This document shows positions 1 to 8,110 of a stretch of 49,352 nt of DNA, piece by piece. Below the pieces are notes generated by a model. The model did not search any database. It saw only the letters and a list, made by a program, of their open reading frames with translations, and was not told the origin of the DNA. The stretch covers positions 1-49,352 of the forward strand of contig CANRLV010000011.1 of the NCBI GenBank assembly GCA_947631565.1, given 5' to 3'. Position numbers and translations under genes: made by a program. Each line of letters opens with the position of its first letter. Within the stretch, counting starts at the first letter, position 1. Origin of the DNA: an uncultured Gemmiger sp. (lineage in GTDB: Bacteria; Bacillota; Clostridia; Oscillospirales; Ruminococcaceae).

Positions 1-1244
1 GTCGGCTCAAAAAAGCGGCAGGCCAGGTTGACGAGCGTGCTCTTGCCGGCGCCCGTCTCGCCGACCAGCGCCACCGTGGTGCCGGCCGGGATGTGTAGAT
101 CGAAGTGGCTCAAGACCTCCTCGCCGCCGTCCGGGTAGCGGAAGCTGACGTCCCTGAATTCGATCTCCCCTTGCAGGGGCGGCCAGTTTTCGGTTTTTGG
201 CGTGAACACGTCGCCGTACTGCGCCACGACCTCGGGGCTGTCGGTGATCTGCGGCTTCTCGTCAAACAGGTCGGTCACGCGCTCGATGGAGGCCTGTATC
301 GAGATGAACTCGGCGATGTTGGCGGCGGTGTTCTGGATGGGCTCAAAGATGCCCACCGCGTAGCTCGTGAACACCGACAGCGTGGCGATGTCCAGCACGC
401 CGTCCAGCGTCATGTAGCCGCCGCGCAGCAGCACGATGGCCACCGCCGCCGTCGAGAAGAACAGCACCAGCGGGATGTACACGGCGTTGAGGCGGAAAGC
501 CTGCACGCCGGCATGGCGGGCCCTCTCGCTCAAATTTGTAAAGGCCTGGGTGTTGGCCTCCTCGATGACCAGCGTCTTGCTGGTCTTGGCGCCGGTGATG
601 CCCTCGTTGAAGGCGCCGGTGATTTCAGAATTGAGCTTGCGCACCCGGCGGTTCCAGCGCAGGATGTGGTTCTGGAAATACCACGTCAGCACGGCGATGA
701 CCGGCACGACCAGGATGACCGGCACGGCCAGCTGCCAGTTGAGCGCCAGCATGGCCGCAAAGGTGCCGCCGACGTAGAGCAGCGCCCACAGAATGTCGGT
801 CAGGTTCCAGGCCAGCGTCGAGGCGATGCGCATGGTATCGTTCATCAGGCGGGAGATGAGATACCCCACAGGGGTGACATTGTAAAACGACAGCGACAGC
901 GTTTGCAGGTGTCGGAACAGGTCGCGGCGCATATCGCGCCCGAGGTTCATCTCGATGACCATCGACCCGCGGCCGAAGCCGATGACGGCCAGCGTCTGCA
1001 GCAGGATGGCCGCCAGATAGGCGGCCGCGTAGGGCCACAGCCCCTGCAGCGTGCCGGCGGTGATGAAGTTGGCGATGGCGTAGCGCTGGAACAGCGGCAG
1101 GATGACGTCGATGAGCGCTGTCAGGCTGTTGAACGCCACCACGCTCAAAAAGACCCGGCGGTAGGGCCGGCAGAAGGGCCACAGCCGCTTCCAGACCGAA
1201 AGGTCGAGGTCCTTGGTATATTCCTTTTCTTCATAGGCGGGCAT
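1..1244 (-). CDS. ABC exporter, second half (BmrD/YheH-like), 3' end cut by window
   Basis: This is the membrane plus ATPase half of a multidrug or lipid ABC exporter. The visible 414 codons cover an N-terminal segment (MPAYEEKEYTKDLDL), the six-helix transmembrane domain, and the start of the nucleotide-binding domain. Walker A (GETGAGKST) lies close to the window edge, and the rest of the ATPase domain is outside. The ATG overlaps the TGA of the upstream ABC gene by one base (TGATG), so the two are translationally coupled and presumably form a heterodimer. Family knowledge: BmrC/BmrD and LmrC/D pairs are encoded this way. The substrate cannot be read from the sequence. Confidence 0.9.
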   Translation of the reverse strand, partial: MPAYEEKEYTKDLDLSVWKRLWPFCRPYRRVFLSVVAFNSLTALIDVILPLFQRYAIANFITAGTLQGLWPYAAAYLAAILLQTLAVIGFGRGSMVIEMNLGRDMRRDLFRHLQTLSLSFYNVTPVGYLISRLMNDTMRIASTLAWNLTDILWALLYVGGTFAAMLALNWQLAVPVILVVPVIAVLTWYFQNHILRWNRRVRKLNSEITGAFNEGITGAKTSKTLVIEEANTQAFTNLSERARHAGVQAFRLNAVYIPLVLFFSTAAVAIVLLRGGYMTLDGVLDIATLSVFTSYAVGIFEPIQNTAANIAEFISIQASIERVTDLFDEKPQITDSPEVVAQYGDVFTPKTENWPPLQGEIEFRDVSFRYPDGGEEVLSHFDLHIPAGTTVALVGETGAGKSTLVNLACRFFEP

Positions 1245-3103
1245 CAGGCGGCACCTCCTTCCGGGCCGGCGGGCGCGGCGTCTGCCTCCAGCAGCAGGCG
1301 GTCGTCGCTGTTCATCTGGATGTCGTAAATTTGCTTGTAGATGCCGGGGCGGCTGATAAGCTCGGCATGGGTGCCGATGTCGGCCACACGGCCGCCGTCC
1401 AGCACCAGGATCTTATCCGCCTGCATCAGCGTCGTGACGCGGTGGGAGATGAGGATGACCGTGCTGCCGCCGAGGTTCTGCCGCAAGGCGGCGCGGATGG
1501 CGGCGTCTGTCTCGGCATCGACGGCGGAGAGCGAATCGTCAAAAATCATGACGGGGGCCTTTTGCAGCAGCATACGGGCGATGGCGATGCGCTGCTTCTG
1601 CCCGCCCGAGAGGGTCACGCCGCGCTCGCCGACGAGGGTGTCGTACCCGTCCTTGAACTCGGTGACGGCGTCGTCGACGCAGGCGATGCCGGCCACATGG
1701 CGGATGTCCGCAAGCGGGGCATCGGGCCGGGCGGCGGCGATGTTCTGGCCGATGGTCTGGCTGAACAGGAACGGCTCCTGCAAAACCAGCCCCACCTGCC
1801 GGCGCAGGTCGGCGCGGGTGAACTGCTCCAGCGGCACGCCGCCGATGGTGATGCGCCCCTGCTCCGGCGGCAGGTCATAGAGGCGGTCCAGAAGATGCAC
1901 GAGCGTGCTCTTGCCGCTGCCGGTGCCGCCCAGCACGGCGAAGGTCGTGCCGGCCGGCACGGTGAAGCTGACGTCCCTGAGCACCTCGGCCCCGTCGCCG
2001 TAGCCGAAGCTGACGTGGTCGAAGACGATATCGCCGGTGGCCGGGTGCGGCGCGGCGCCGGGGGCGTCGGTCTCGCGCGGGGCGCGCAGGATGTAGCCGA
2101 CGCGGTCCATGGATACGCCGGCCTTGCTCATGTCGGACAAAACGCGCCCGAGCATACGCACCGGCCACGCCAGCGAGCCGTTGTAGGTGACGAAGGCGAG
2201 GAAATCACCCAAGGTGATGGCGCCCTGCACGGCGCGCACGCTGCCGGCGATGATGACGACCATGACCTGCAGGCAGGTCAGCAGCGTGCCGGAGGCCCAG
2301 TAGACGGCCAGCAGCCCGCCCAGTTTGATCCACAGCTGTGAGAAGCGGTCGTTTTTGGCGTTGAAGCGCTCGACCTCGAACGCCTCGCGCCCGAAAGCAC
2401 GCACCACGCGCACGCCGGTCAGGTTCTCCTGCGCCGTGGTGGTGAGCGCGCTCTCGGCCTCGTCGGCGGCCTTGAAGCGGCTGGCGATGCCGCGGTAGAA
2501 CAGCCCCGAGGCCAGCCCCGAGACGGGGATGAAAGCGACGGCGACGAGGGTCAGGGGCACGTCCATGCGGAACATCAGCGCCAGATACAGCACGATGAGG
2601 AACACCGTGCGCACCACCTGCACGATCTGCCGGCAGACGAAATCCTGCACGACCTGCACGTCCGACGTGCAGCGCTGGATCAGGTCGCCGGTGGAATGGG
2701 CGGTGTGCCAGGCAAAGCTCAGGTGCTGGATGTGCTCATACAGCGTGTCGCGCATCGACTTGATAAAGCGCTCGTTGCCGGCCGCGAACAGATACCGCTG
2801 CCCGAAGCCGAACACGCTGCGCAGCGCCGCCGCCAGCAGCACCGCCCCCGCCGCCAGCCACAGCGCGCGGATAACGTCGGCGCGCAGGTAGGCGAGCCAT
2901 GCCGCGGGCAGGATGCTCTGCGGCGTAGTGCCCAAAATACTGTCCACCGTGACGCGGATGATCTGCGGCGTCAGGGCGAGGAAGCCCGTGTCGAGGCAGG
3001 CACAGACCAGCCCGCCCACGAACAGCCCCACACAGGGGCCCAGAAAGCGCCAGATCAGCGCCAGCTTCTCCCGTCCCGTCAGATGAAAAGGTTTTTCGGT
3101 CAT
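1244..3103 (-). CDS. ABC exporter, first half (BmrC/YheI-like), degenerate catalytic site
   Basis: A 619-residue half transporter: an N-terminal six-helix ABC membrane domain, then an ATPase domain with Walker A (GGTGSGKST), an intact signature (LSGGQ), and the H-loop (ISHR). The Walker B block reads MIFDDSLSAVD, so the usual catalytic Glu is Asp. This is the known hallmark of the degenerate site in heterodimeric exporters such as BmrCD. An open frame extends 18 nt further upstream, but AAGGAG sits 5 nt before the ATG at 3103, so I choose that start. A leader ORF and a terminator precede it (see 3147-3272), suggesting inducible expression. The substrate is unknown; a drug or peptide exporter is the likely role. 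Confidence 0.92.
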   Translation of the reverse strand: MTEKPFHLTGREKLALIWRFLGPCVGLFVGGLVCACLDTGFLALTPQIIRVTVDSILGTTPQSILPAAWLAYLRADVIRALWLAAGAVLLAAALRSVFGFGQRYLFAAGNERFIKSMRDTLYEHIQHLSFAWHTAHSTGDLIQRCTSDVQVVQDFVCRQIVQVVRTVFLIVLYLALMFRMDVPLTLVAVAFIPVSGLASGLFYRGIASRFKAADEAESALTTTAQENLTGVRVVRAFGREAFEVERFNAKNDRFSQLWIKLGGLLAVYWASGTLLTCLQVMVVIIAGSVRAVQGAITLGDFLAFVTYNGSLAWPVRMLGRVLSDMSKAGVSMDRVGYILRAPRETDAPGAAPHPATGDIVFDHVSFGYGDGAEVLRDVSFTVPAGTTFAVLGGTGSGKSTLVHLLDRLYDLPPEQGRITIGGVPLEQFTRADLRRQVGLVLQEPFLFSQTIGQNIAAARPDAPLADIRHVAGIACVDDAVTEFKDGYDTLVGERGVTLSGGQKQRIAIARMLLQKAPVMIFDDSLSAVDAETDAAIRAALRQNLGGSTVILISHRVTTLMQADKILVLDGGRVADIGTHAELISRPGIYKQIYDIQMNSDDRLLLEADAAPAGPEGGAA

Positions 3104-3146
3104 GGTTTCTCCTTGTTGCATTGCAAGTCATTTCGGCGCAGAAAAA

Positions 3147-3172
3147 GCGCCCCGCCGCATTGGGTGGGGCGC
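3147..3172 (-). terminator. Leader terminator/attenuator before the ABC exporter genes
   Basis: On the minus strand, GCGCCCC (3172-3166) pairs with GGGGCGC (3153-3147), followed directly by TTTTTC. The hairpin lies between the leader ORF stop and the exporter start, so transcripts from the upstream promoter must read through it. The segment GGGGCGT inside the leader ORF (3228-3222) can pair with the 5' arm GCGCCCC, giving a mutually exclusive antiterminator. Confidence 0.75.
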
Positions 3173-3194
3173 CTGGTTGCGTTCACGGGCCGGG

Positions 3195-3272
3195 TCAGAA
3201 CGACCGGCAGACGCGCGCACTACGCCCCTTGCAGGTAAATTTCCGGGTCATTTTCCAAACCTTGTTCAGCAT
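3195..3272 (-). CDS. 25-residue leader peptide of the ABC exporter operon
   Basis: A short ORF, ATG at 3272 to TGA at 3195, encodes a basic peptide beginning MLNKVWKMTRK and ending VCRSF. It is preceded by AAAGGAGG eight bases before the ATG, among the strongest ribosome sites in the window. It sits between a near-perfect promoter and an intrinsic terminator ahead of a BmrCD-like exporter. Established parallel: Bacillus bmrB is a leader peptide whose translation controls read-through into bmrCD when antibiotics stall ribosomes. I infer the same role here. The sequence is not recognisably homologous to BmrB. Confidence 0.7.
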   Translation of the reverse strand: MLNKVWKMTRKFTCKGRSARVCRSF

Positions 3273-3305
3273 CGTGCGCGCCTCCTTTCTGTAATGTCCT
3301 TGTGT

Positions 3306-3334
3306 AGTATACCGGCTCTGGCAGGGTTTGTCAA
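3306..3334 (-). promoter_or_regulatory. Sigma-A promoter of the leader/ABC exporter operon
   Basis: TTGACA (3334-3329), a 17-nt spacer, then TATACT (3311-3306) on the minus strand. This is close to perfect consensus and begins transcription about 30 nt before the leader ORF. Confidence 0.88.
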
Positions 3335-3343
3335 CAATAATTT

Positions 3344-4834
3344 TTAAAGCTCATACAGCGCGGTGTACTTTTGGGTCAGGTAGCGCGTGTAGTGCGCGGG
3401 GTCGAACGGCCCGCCGCAGAGGCTCTCGGCCAGCCAGTCGGCCGTTTTCAGGCAGCCGTATCGCCACAGCCTCTCGCACAGGGCATTTTTGACCGGTCCC
3501 AGATCGCCCCTGGCCCACTGCGCGTCCAGGTCCATGGTTCTGCGCAGGTCATCGAGCGCCTGCGCGCCGTAGGCCGAGCCCAACGCGTAGCTCGGGAAGT
3601 AGCCGATGTCGCCGCCCGCCCAATGGATATCCTGCAGAACGCCCTCGGCGTCATTTTTCGGCGTTATGCCGAGGTATTCCTCATATTTGGCGTTCCACGC
3701 CGCGGGCAGGTCGTTAACGGCCAGCTCACCGTGGATGAGTGCCTTCTCCAGCTCGTAGCGGACCATGATGTGCAGCGGGTAGGTCAGCTCGTCGGCCTCG
3801 GTGCGGATGGGGCCGGGCACGGCGCGGTTGACGGCGCGGTAGAATTCCTCCGCCGTGACGCCGGCCAGCCGCTGCCCGAACAACTCGCACAGCGTCGGCC
3901 ACAGATAGCCGATAAAAGCGCGGCTGCGGCCGACGTAGTTTTCAAACAGGCGGCTCTGGCTCTCGTGCAGGCCCATGCTGGCGCCGCCGGCCAGCGCCGT
4001 GAAATCGAGCTCGGGGTCGATGTGGCGTTCATACAGCGCGTGGCCGCCCTCGTGCATGACGCTGAACAGGCTGCTGGTGAAATCGTCCGGCTTGTAGTGG
4101 GTGGTGATGCGCACGTCGCCGCGCCAGAGGTCGTCGGTGAAGGGGTGCGCGCTCTCGCCGATGATGCAGTGCTCCGGCTCCAGCCCCCACAGCGCCATGA
4201 CGCGGCGGCTGAGCGCCCGCTGCGCGTCCAGCGGCCAGTCCGCTTGCAAAAAGTCGGTCCGCACGGGCGTGCCGCGCTGTTGGATGGCGGCGAGCAGCGG
4301 CACGACGGCGGCGCGCACGGCGGCGAAAAATGTATCGCACCGGGCCGAGGTCAGGCCCGGCTCGTACTGGTCGAGCAGCACGTCGTAGGGGTCGCGGCCG
4401 GGGTCGATGTACTGTGCCTGGCGGCGGCGCGCCGTGACGATCTGCTCCAAAAACGGCGCAAAGGCGGCAAAATCGTTGTTGCTCCGCGCGCGGGCCCAGG
4501 CCGGCGTGGCGCGCTGGACCAAGCCCGTGAAGGCGGCGTACTCGTCGGCCGGGATGCGGCAGATGCGGTCATATTCCCGCCGCAGCTCGCGCACCTCGGC
4601 GCGCTCGCGCTCGGTCTCGGCCTCGGCGGCGGCCGCCGTGAGCAGGGCGTCGGTCCCGGGGCTGACGAGCAGCGCGAAGCGGGCGGCCGAGAGCGTCTCG
4701 GCCGCGACGGCGCGCCCGTCCTCGCCCGCGGGCGGGGCGACGGCGGCCTCGTCATAGGTGAACAGGGCGTCGGCATAGCGGTAGGCGAACAGCTGCCGTT
4801 CGAGTGCGCGCAGCGCGGCGATGGATTCCTTCAT
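3344..4834 (-). CDS. M32 family metallocarboxypeptidase (carboxypeptidase Taq)
   Basis: A 496-residue cytoplasmic zinc carboxypeptidase that removes C-terminal residues from peptides. The zinc motif HEGGH is in VMHEGGHALYERH, followed about 30 residues on by the M32-specific HESQSR box (MGLHESQSRLFEN). The length is normal for M32 (about 500). The frame is open to 4924, but AAAGG lies upstream of the ATG at 4834 (MKESIAALRALE), and the upstream extension overlaps the nfnB terminator, so 4834 is preferred. It is probably monocistronic or read through from nfn. It is likely a housekeeping peptide-recycling enzyme. Confidence 0.92.
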   Translation of the reverse strand: MKESIAALRALERQLFAYRYADALFTYDEAAVAPPAGEDGRAVAAETLSAARFALLVSPGTDALLTAAAAEAETERERAEVRELRREYDRICRIPADEYAAFTGLVQRATPAWARARSNNDFAAFAPFLEQIVTARRRQAQYIDPGRDPYDVLLDQYEPGLTSARCDTFFAAVRAAVVPLLAAIQQRGTPVRTDFLQADWPLDAQRALSRRVMALWGLEPEHCIIGESAHPFTDDLWRGDVRITTHYKPDDFTSSLFSVMHEGGHALYERHIDPELDFTALAGGASMGLHESQSRLFENYVGRSRAFIGYLWPTLCELFGQRLAGVTAEEFYRAVNRAVPGPIRTEADELTYPLHIMVRYELEKALIHGELAVNDLPAAWNAKYEEYLGITPKNDAEGVLQDIHWAGGDIGYFPSYALGSAYGAQALDDLRRTMDLDAQWARGDLGPVKNALCERLWRYGCLKTADWLAESLCGGPFDPAHYTRYLTQKYTALYEL

Positions 4835-4884
4835 AGTACAGACCTTTCTTTCGGGCCGCCACATGGGGCCGCCCCTGCGCACAG

Positions 4885-4917
4885 AAACGGGGCGGGCGCT
4901 CGCGCCCGCCCCGTTTT
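4885..4917 (-). terminator. Terminator after nfnB
   Basis: A 14-bp GC-rich inverted repeat, AAACGGGGCGGGCG paired with CGCCCGCCCCGTTT, with short T runs on both strands. It sits 14 nt beyond the nfnB stop and ahead of the M32 gene. Confidence 0.7.
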
Positions 4918-4930
4918 GCTGCATTGTTTG

Positions 4931-6328
4931 TTACGCGTTCTTTTCCTTGATGGCCTTGTCGATGGCGCGGGCGGCTTCCTTGCCGGCGCCCATGGCCAGG
5001 ATGACGGTAGCGGCGCCGGTCACGGCGTCACCGCCGGCCCACACGAAGTCGCGGCTGGTCAGGCCCTCGGGGCCGTTGGTGATCAGGCAGCCGTGCTTGT
5101 TGGCCTCAAGACCCGGGGTGGTGGAACGGATGAGCGGGTTGGGGCTGGTGCCGAGCGCCATGATCATGGTGTCGACGTCCAGCGTGAACTCGCTGCCCTC
5201 CTTGACGATGGGGCGGCGGCGGCCGGTCTCGTCCGGCTCGCCGAGCTCCATCTCGACGCAGGTCATGCCCTTGACCCAGCCGTTCTCGTCGCCCAGGACC
5301 TCAACGGGGTTCGTCAGCGTCTTGAAGATGATGCCCTCCTCCTCGGCGTGCTCGACCTCCTCCTTACGGGCAGGCAGCTCGGCCATGCCGCGGCGGTAGA
5401 CGATGTACACCTGCTCGGCGCCCAGGCGCTTGGCGCAGCGGGCGGCGTCCATGGCGACGTTGCCGCCGCCGACGACGGCCACGGCCTTGCTGTGCTGGAT
5501 GGGGGTGCGGCAGTTGGGGTCATAAGCCTTCATCAGGTTGACGCGGGTCAGGTACTCGTTGGCGGAGTAGACGCCGTTCAGGCTCTCGCCCGGGATGCCC
5601 ATGAAGCGGGGCAGGCCGGCGCCGGAGGCGATGTACACGGCCTCGAAGCCGTAATCATTGAACAGCTCGTCGATGGTCAGCACCTTGCCGATGACCATGT
5701 TGCACTCGATGTCGACGCCGAGGTCCTTGAGGCCCTCGACCTCCTTCTGGACGATGCTCTTGGGCAGACGGAACTCCGGGATGCCGTACATCAGCACGCC
5801 GCCGGCGACGTGCAGGGCCTCGTAGATGGTGACCTTGTAGCCCATCTTGGCCAAGTCCCCGGCCACGGTCAGGCCGGAAGGCCCGGCGCCGATGACCGCC
5901 ACCTTGTGGCCGTTGGGCGCGGGAGCAACGGGCTTGGAATCGTTGTGCTCACGGTGCCAGTCGGCGACAAAGCGCTCCAGGCGGCCGATGCCGACGGGCT
6001 CGGCCTTGATGCCGCGCACGCACTTGCCCTCGCACTGGCTCTCCTGCGGGCAGACGCGGCCGCACACGGCGGGCAGCGCGCTGGATGCGGCGACGACCTG
6101 GTAGGCGCCCTCAAAGTCGCCCTCGGCGACCAGCTTGACGAAGCCGGGGATGTCGATCTCGACGGGGCAGCCGGAACGGCAGGGATGGTTCTTGCACTGC
6201 AGGCAGCGCTGGGCCTCGCCCATCGCCATCTCGGCGGTGTAGCCGAGCGCGACCTCTTTAAAGTTCTTGTTGCGGACGTTGGGGTCCTGGCTGGGCATGG
6301 GGCACTTTTTCGGATCCATATTGGGCAT
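4931..6328 (-). CDS. nfnB: NADH-dependent ferredoxin:NADP+ oxidoreductase, large subunit (NfnB/GltA-like)
   Basis: A 465-residue flavoprotein of the glutamate-synthase small-subunit family. The N-terminal iron-sulfur region has Cys42, Cys45, Cys50 and Cys54 (CLQCKNHPCRSGC), then CGRVCPQESQCEGKC. Two dinucleotide-binding folds follow (AVIGAGPSGLTVAG and AVVGGGNVAMDAAR). The start at 6328 follows AAGGAGG and lies 2 nt after the nfnA stop. No large glutamate synthase gene is nearby. Its partner is an NfnA-type reductase, so the electron-bifurcating transhydrogenase role is more likely than GltD: reduced ferredoxin plus NADH reduce two NADP+. Length matches known NfnB (about 465). Confidence 0.85.
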   Translation of the reverse strand: MPNMDPKKCPMPSQDPNVRNKNFKEVALGYTAEMAMGEAQRCLQCKNHPCRSGCPVEIDIPGFVKLVAEGDFEGAYQVVAASSALPAVCGRVCPQESQCEGKCVRGIKAEPVGIGRLERFVADWHREHNDSKPVAPAPNGHKVAVIGAGPSGLTVAGDLAKMGYKVTIYEALHVAGGVLMYGIPEFRLPKSIVQKEVEGLKDLGVDIECNMVIGKVLTIDELFNDYGFEAVYIASGAGLPRFMGIPGESLNGVYSANEYLTRVNLMKAYDPNCRTPIQHSKAVAVVGGGNVAMDAARCAKRLGAEQVYIVYRRGMAELPARKEEVEHAEEEGIIFKTLTNPVEVLGDENGWVKGMTCVEMELGEPDETGRRRPIVKEGSEFTLDVDTMIMALGTSPNPLIRSTTPGLEANKHGCLITNGPEGLTSRDFVWAGGDAVTGAATVILAMGAGKEAARAIDKAIKEKNA

Positions 6329-6330
6329 GG

Positions 6331-7173
6331 TTACTGGACCTCCTTGTTGAGCAGGTTGCATTCCGCCTCGCGGGCGTGGGCCTCGAACGGCTTGTACATG
6401 CCGCCGCGCTTGAGCGCTTCGTCAAAGTCGACCTCAAAGCCGTCAAAGTCCGGGCCGTCGACGCAGGCGAACTTCGTCTGCCCGCCCACGGTCAGGCGGC
6501 AGCCGCCGCACATGCCGGTGCCGTCGACCATGATCGGGTTCATGCTGACGGTGGTCTTGACGCCGAAGGGTTTGGTGGTGGCGACGACGAACTTCATCAT
6601 GATCAGCGGGCCGATGGTGATGACCTCGTCGAACTGAGCGCCGGCCTCGAGCTTCTCTTTGAGCGGCACGGTGACGACCGCCTTGCGGCCGTAGGAGCCG
6701 TCGTCGGTGACGACGATGAGCTCGTCACAGCAGGCCTTGAACTCGTCCTCAAGGATGAGCAGGTCCTTGCTGCGGAAGCCGATGATGCCGGTGACCTTGG
6801 TGCCCTGCGCGTGCAGCGCGCGGGCCACGGGCAGCGCGATGGCGCAGCCGACGCCGCCGCCGACCACGCAGACGCTCTTGAGGCCCTCGATGGCGGTGGG
6901 CTTGCCCAGCGGGCCGACGAAGTCATGCACGCACTCGCCCTCTTTGACGGCGTTGAGCTGCATGGTGCCGGCGCCCACCACCTGGAAGATGATGGACACG
7001 GTGCCGGCCTCGGGGTCGGTGCCGGCGACGGTGAGCGGGATGCGCTCGGAATCATCGCGGGCGCGGACGATGATGAACTGCCCGGCCTTCGCCTTTTTGG
7101 CGACCAGCGGGGCCTCGATGACCAGTTCGGTCACGGTGGGGTTCAGTTCCCGTCTTTTCACGATTTTGAACAC
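6331..7173 (-). CDS. nfnA: NADH-dependent ferredoxin:NADP+ oxidoreductase, small subunit (NfnA)
   Basis: A 280-residue ferredoxin-NADP reductase-like/PyrK-like subunit. The N-terminal flavin-binding barrel (residues about 1-100) is followed by an NAD-binding domain (VCVVGGGVGCAIALPVAR). A C-terminal Cys-rich [2Fe-2S] motif (MCGGCRLTVGGQTKFAC, then VDGPDFDG) completes it. It starts at GTG with AAGGAG eight bases upstream. It forms an operon with nfnB (2-nt gap), the usual nfnAB arrangement in clostridia. Together they supply NADPH from NADH and reduced ferredoxin, which feeds the NADP-linked GdhA and biosynthesis. Confidence 0.85.
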   Translation of the reverse strand: MFKIVKRRELNPTVTELVIEAPLVAKKAKAGQFIIVRARDDSERIPLTVAGTDPEAGTVSIIFQVVGAGTMQLNAVKEGECVHDFVGPLGKPTAIEGLKSVCVVGGGVGCAIALPVARALHAQGTKVTGIIGFRSKDLLILEDEFKACCDELIVVTDDGSYGRKAVVTVPLKEKLEAGAQFDEVITIGPLIMMKFVVATTKPFGVKTTVSMNPIMVDGTGMCGGCRLTVGGQTKFACVDGPDFDGFEVDFDEALKRGGMYKPFEAHAREAECNLLNKEVQ

Positions 7174-7281
7174 GGTCGTCTCTCCTTAGCTGTTGGATTT
7201 TTCGTTAAGTTTTTGACAAAGCGCGGCATAATGACACGCGGCCGGGCCGCTTTTTCGGCCCCCGCGCCCTGTTCTTACCTT

Positions 7282-7310
7282 ATTGTAGCGAATCCGGCGT
7301 CGTTTGTAAA
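7282..7310 (-). promoter_or_regulatory. Promoter of nfnAB
   Basis: TTTACA (7310-7305), a 17-nt spacer, and TACAAT (7287-7282) on the minus strand. The leader of about 100 nt contains a GGCCG/CGGCC hairpin near 7240-7260. Confidence 0.8.
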
Positions 7311-7335
7311 GGTGCTTTGCGCCCCAAAACGGCAG

Positions 7336-7362
7336 AAAAGGCTGGCAATTTTCCAGCCTTTT
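7336..7362 (-). terminator. Terminator after the TagA-like gene
   Basis: AAAAGGCTGG (7336-7345) and CCAGCCTTTT (7353-7362) form a 10-bp hairpin with T runs on both strands. It separates the glycosyltransferase gene from the nfn promoter. Confidence 0.8.
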
Positions 7363-7368
7363 CCGACC

Positions 7369-8109
7369 TTATTTGTGTGCAATTTGCCAGAGCAGGAATT
7401 TGGTGTTGGTGTGCAGGTAGCGCCCCAGCAGCCGCCCGGGGTCCTGCGAGAGCCGCCACAGCCATTCCAGGCTGTGGTCCTGCATCCATTTGGGCGCGCG
7501 CGCCACGGTGCCCGTCTCAAAGTCAAAGGCGGCGCCGACGCCGAGCATGACGGCCTCGATGCGCCCCGCATGGGCGGCCATCCAGTTCTCCTGCTTGGGC
7601 GCGCCGAGGCCCACCCACACATAGTCCGGCCTGGCGGCGTTGATGCGCGCCACCGCCGCGGCGTCCTCCTCGGCCGTCAGCGGGCGGAAGGGCGGGCTCT
7701 CGATGCCGGCGATGGCGAGACCGGGGTAACGCTGCGGCAGAACGGTGCGCAGGGCGGCGGCCGTCGCCTCGCTGCCGCCGTAAAAATAATGCCGGCGGCC
7801 GGCGGCAACGCCGGCGCCCAGCATGGCCCTGAACAGGTCCGGGCCGGCCACGCGCTGCGCCTGCGCAAAGCCGTGCCGGCGGCTGTAAGCCGCAAGCGGG
7901 GCGCCGTCCGGCAGCACAAGTGCGGCGCCGTTCTGCACGGCGCGGTAGGCGGGGTCCCCGTAGGCGGTGACGGCGGTATGCACATTGGTCACACAGACGT
8001 AGCGCCCGCGCCAATCCTCGCGATGCTCCTCGAGCAGGGCAAGGGCGGCGGGCATATCCAGCACGGCCACGTTCACCCCCATGATGGGGCATACCGGAGG
8101 CAGCGGCAT
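7369..8109 (-). CDS. WecG/TagA/CpsF family glycosyltransferase
   Basis: A 246-residue GT26 family enzyme, likely transferring N-acetylmannosamine(uronate) or a similar sugar to a lipid-linked acceptor at the inner membrane face. Family motifs: TNVHT (41-45), LPDGAPL with the conserved Asp (68), GLGAPKQE, GVGAAFDF, and the C-terminal basic segment LEWLWRLSQDPGRLLGRY that associates with membrane. The frame is open to 8241, but that would overlap the upstream gene by 130 nt. ATG 8109 lies 1 nt past the upstream TGA and follows AAAGGGGG. It is paired with the sugar-1-phosphate transferase, so both act early in exopolysaccharide or teichoic-acid-like glycan assembly. Confidence 0.88.
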   Translation of the reverse strand: MPLPPVCPIMGVNVAVLDMPAALALLEEHREDWRGRYVCVTNVHTAVTAYGDPAYRAVQNGAALVLPDGAPLAAYSRRHGFAQAQRVAGPDLFRAMLGAGVAAGRRHYFYGGSEATAAALRTVLPQRYPGLAIAGIESPPFRPLTAEEDAAAVARINAARPDYVWVGLGAPKQENWMAAHAGRIEAVMLGVGAAFDFETGTVARAPKWMQDHSLEWLWRLSQDPGRLLGRYLHTNTKFLLWQIAHK

Positions 8110-8110
8110 A

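Noticed and set aside
3371-6637. 1088-codon open frame on the plus strand
   Set aside because: Antisense to the M32, nfnB and nfnA genes; an effect of high GC with strong codon bias on the real strand.
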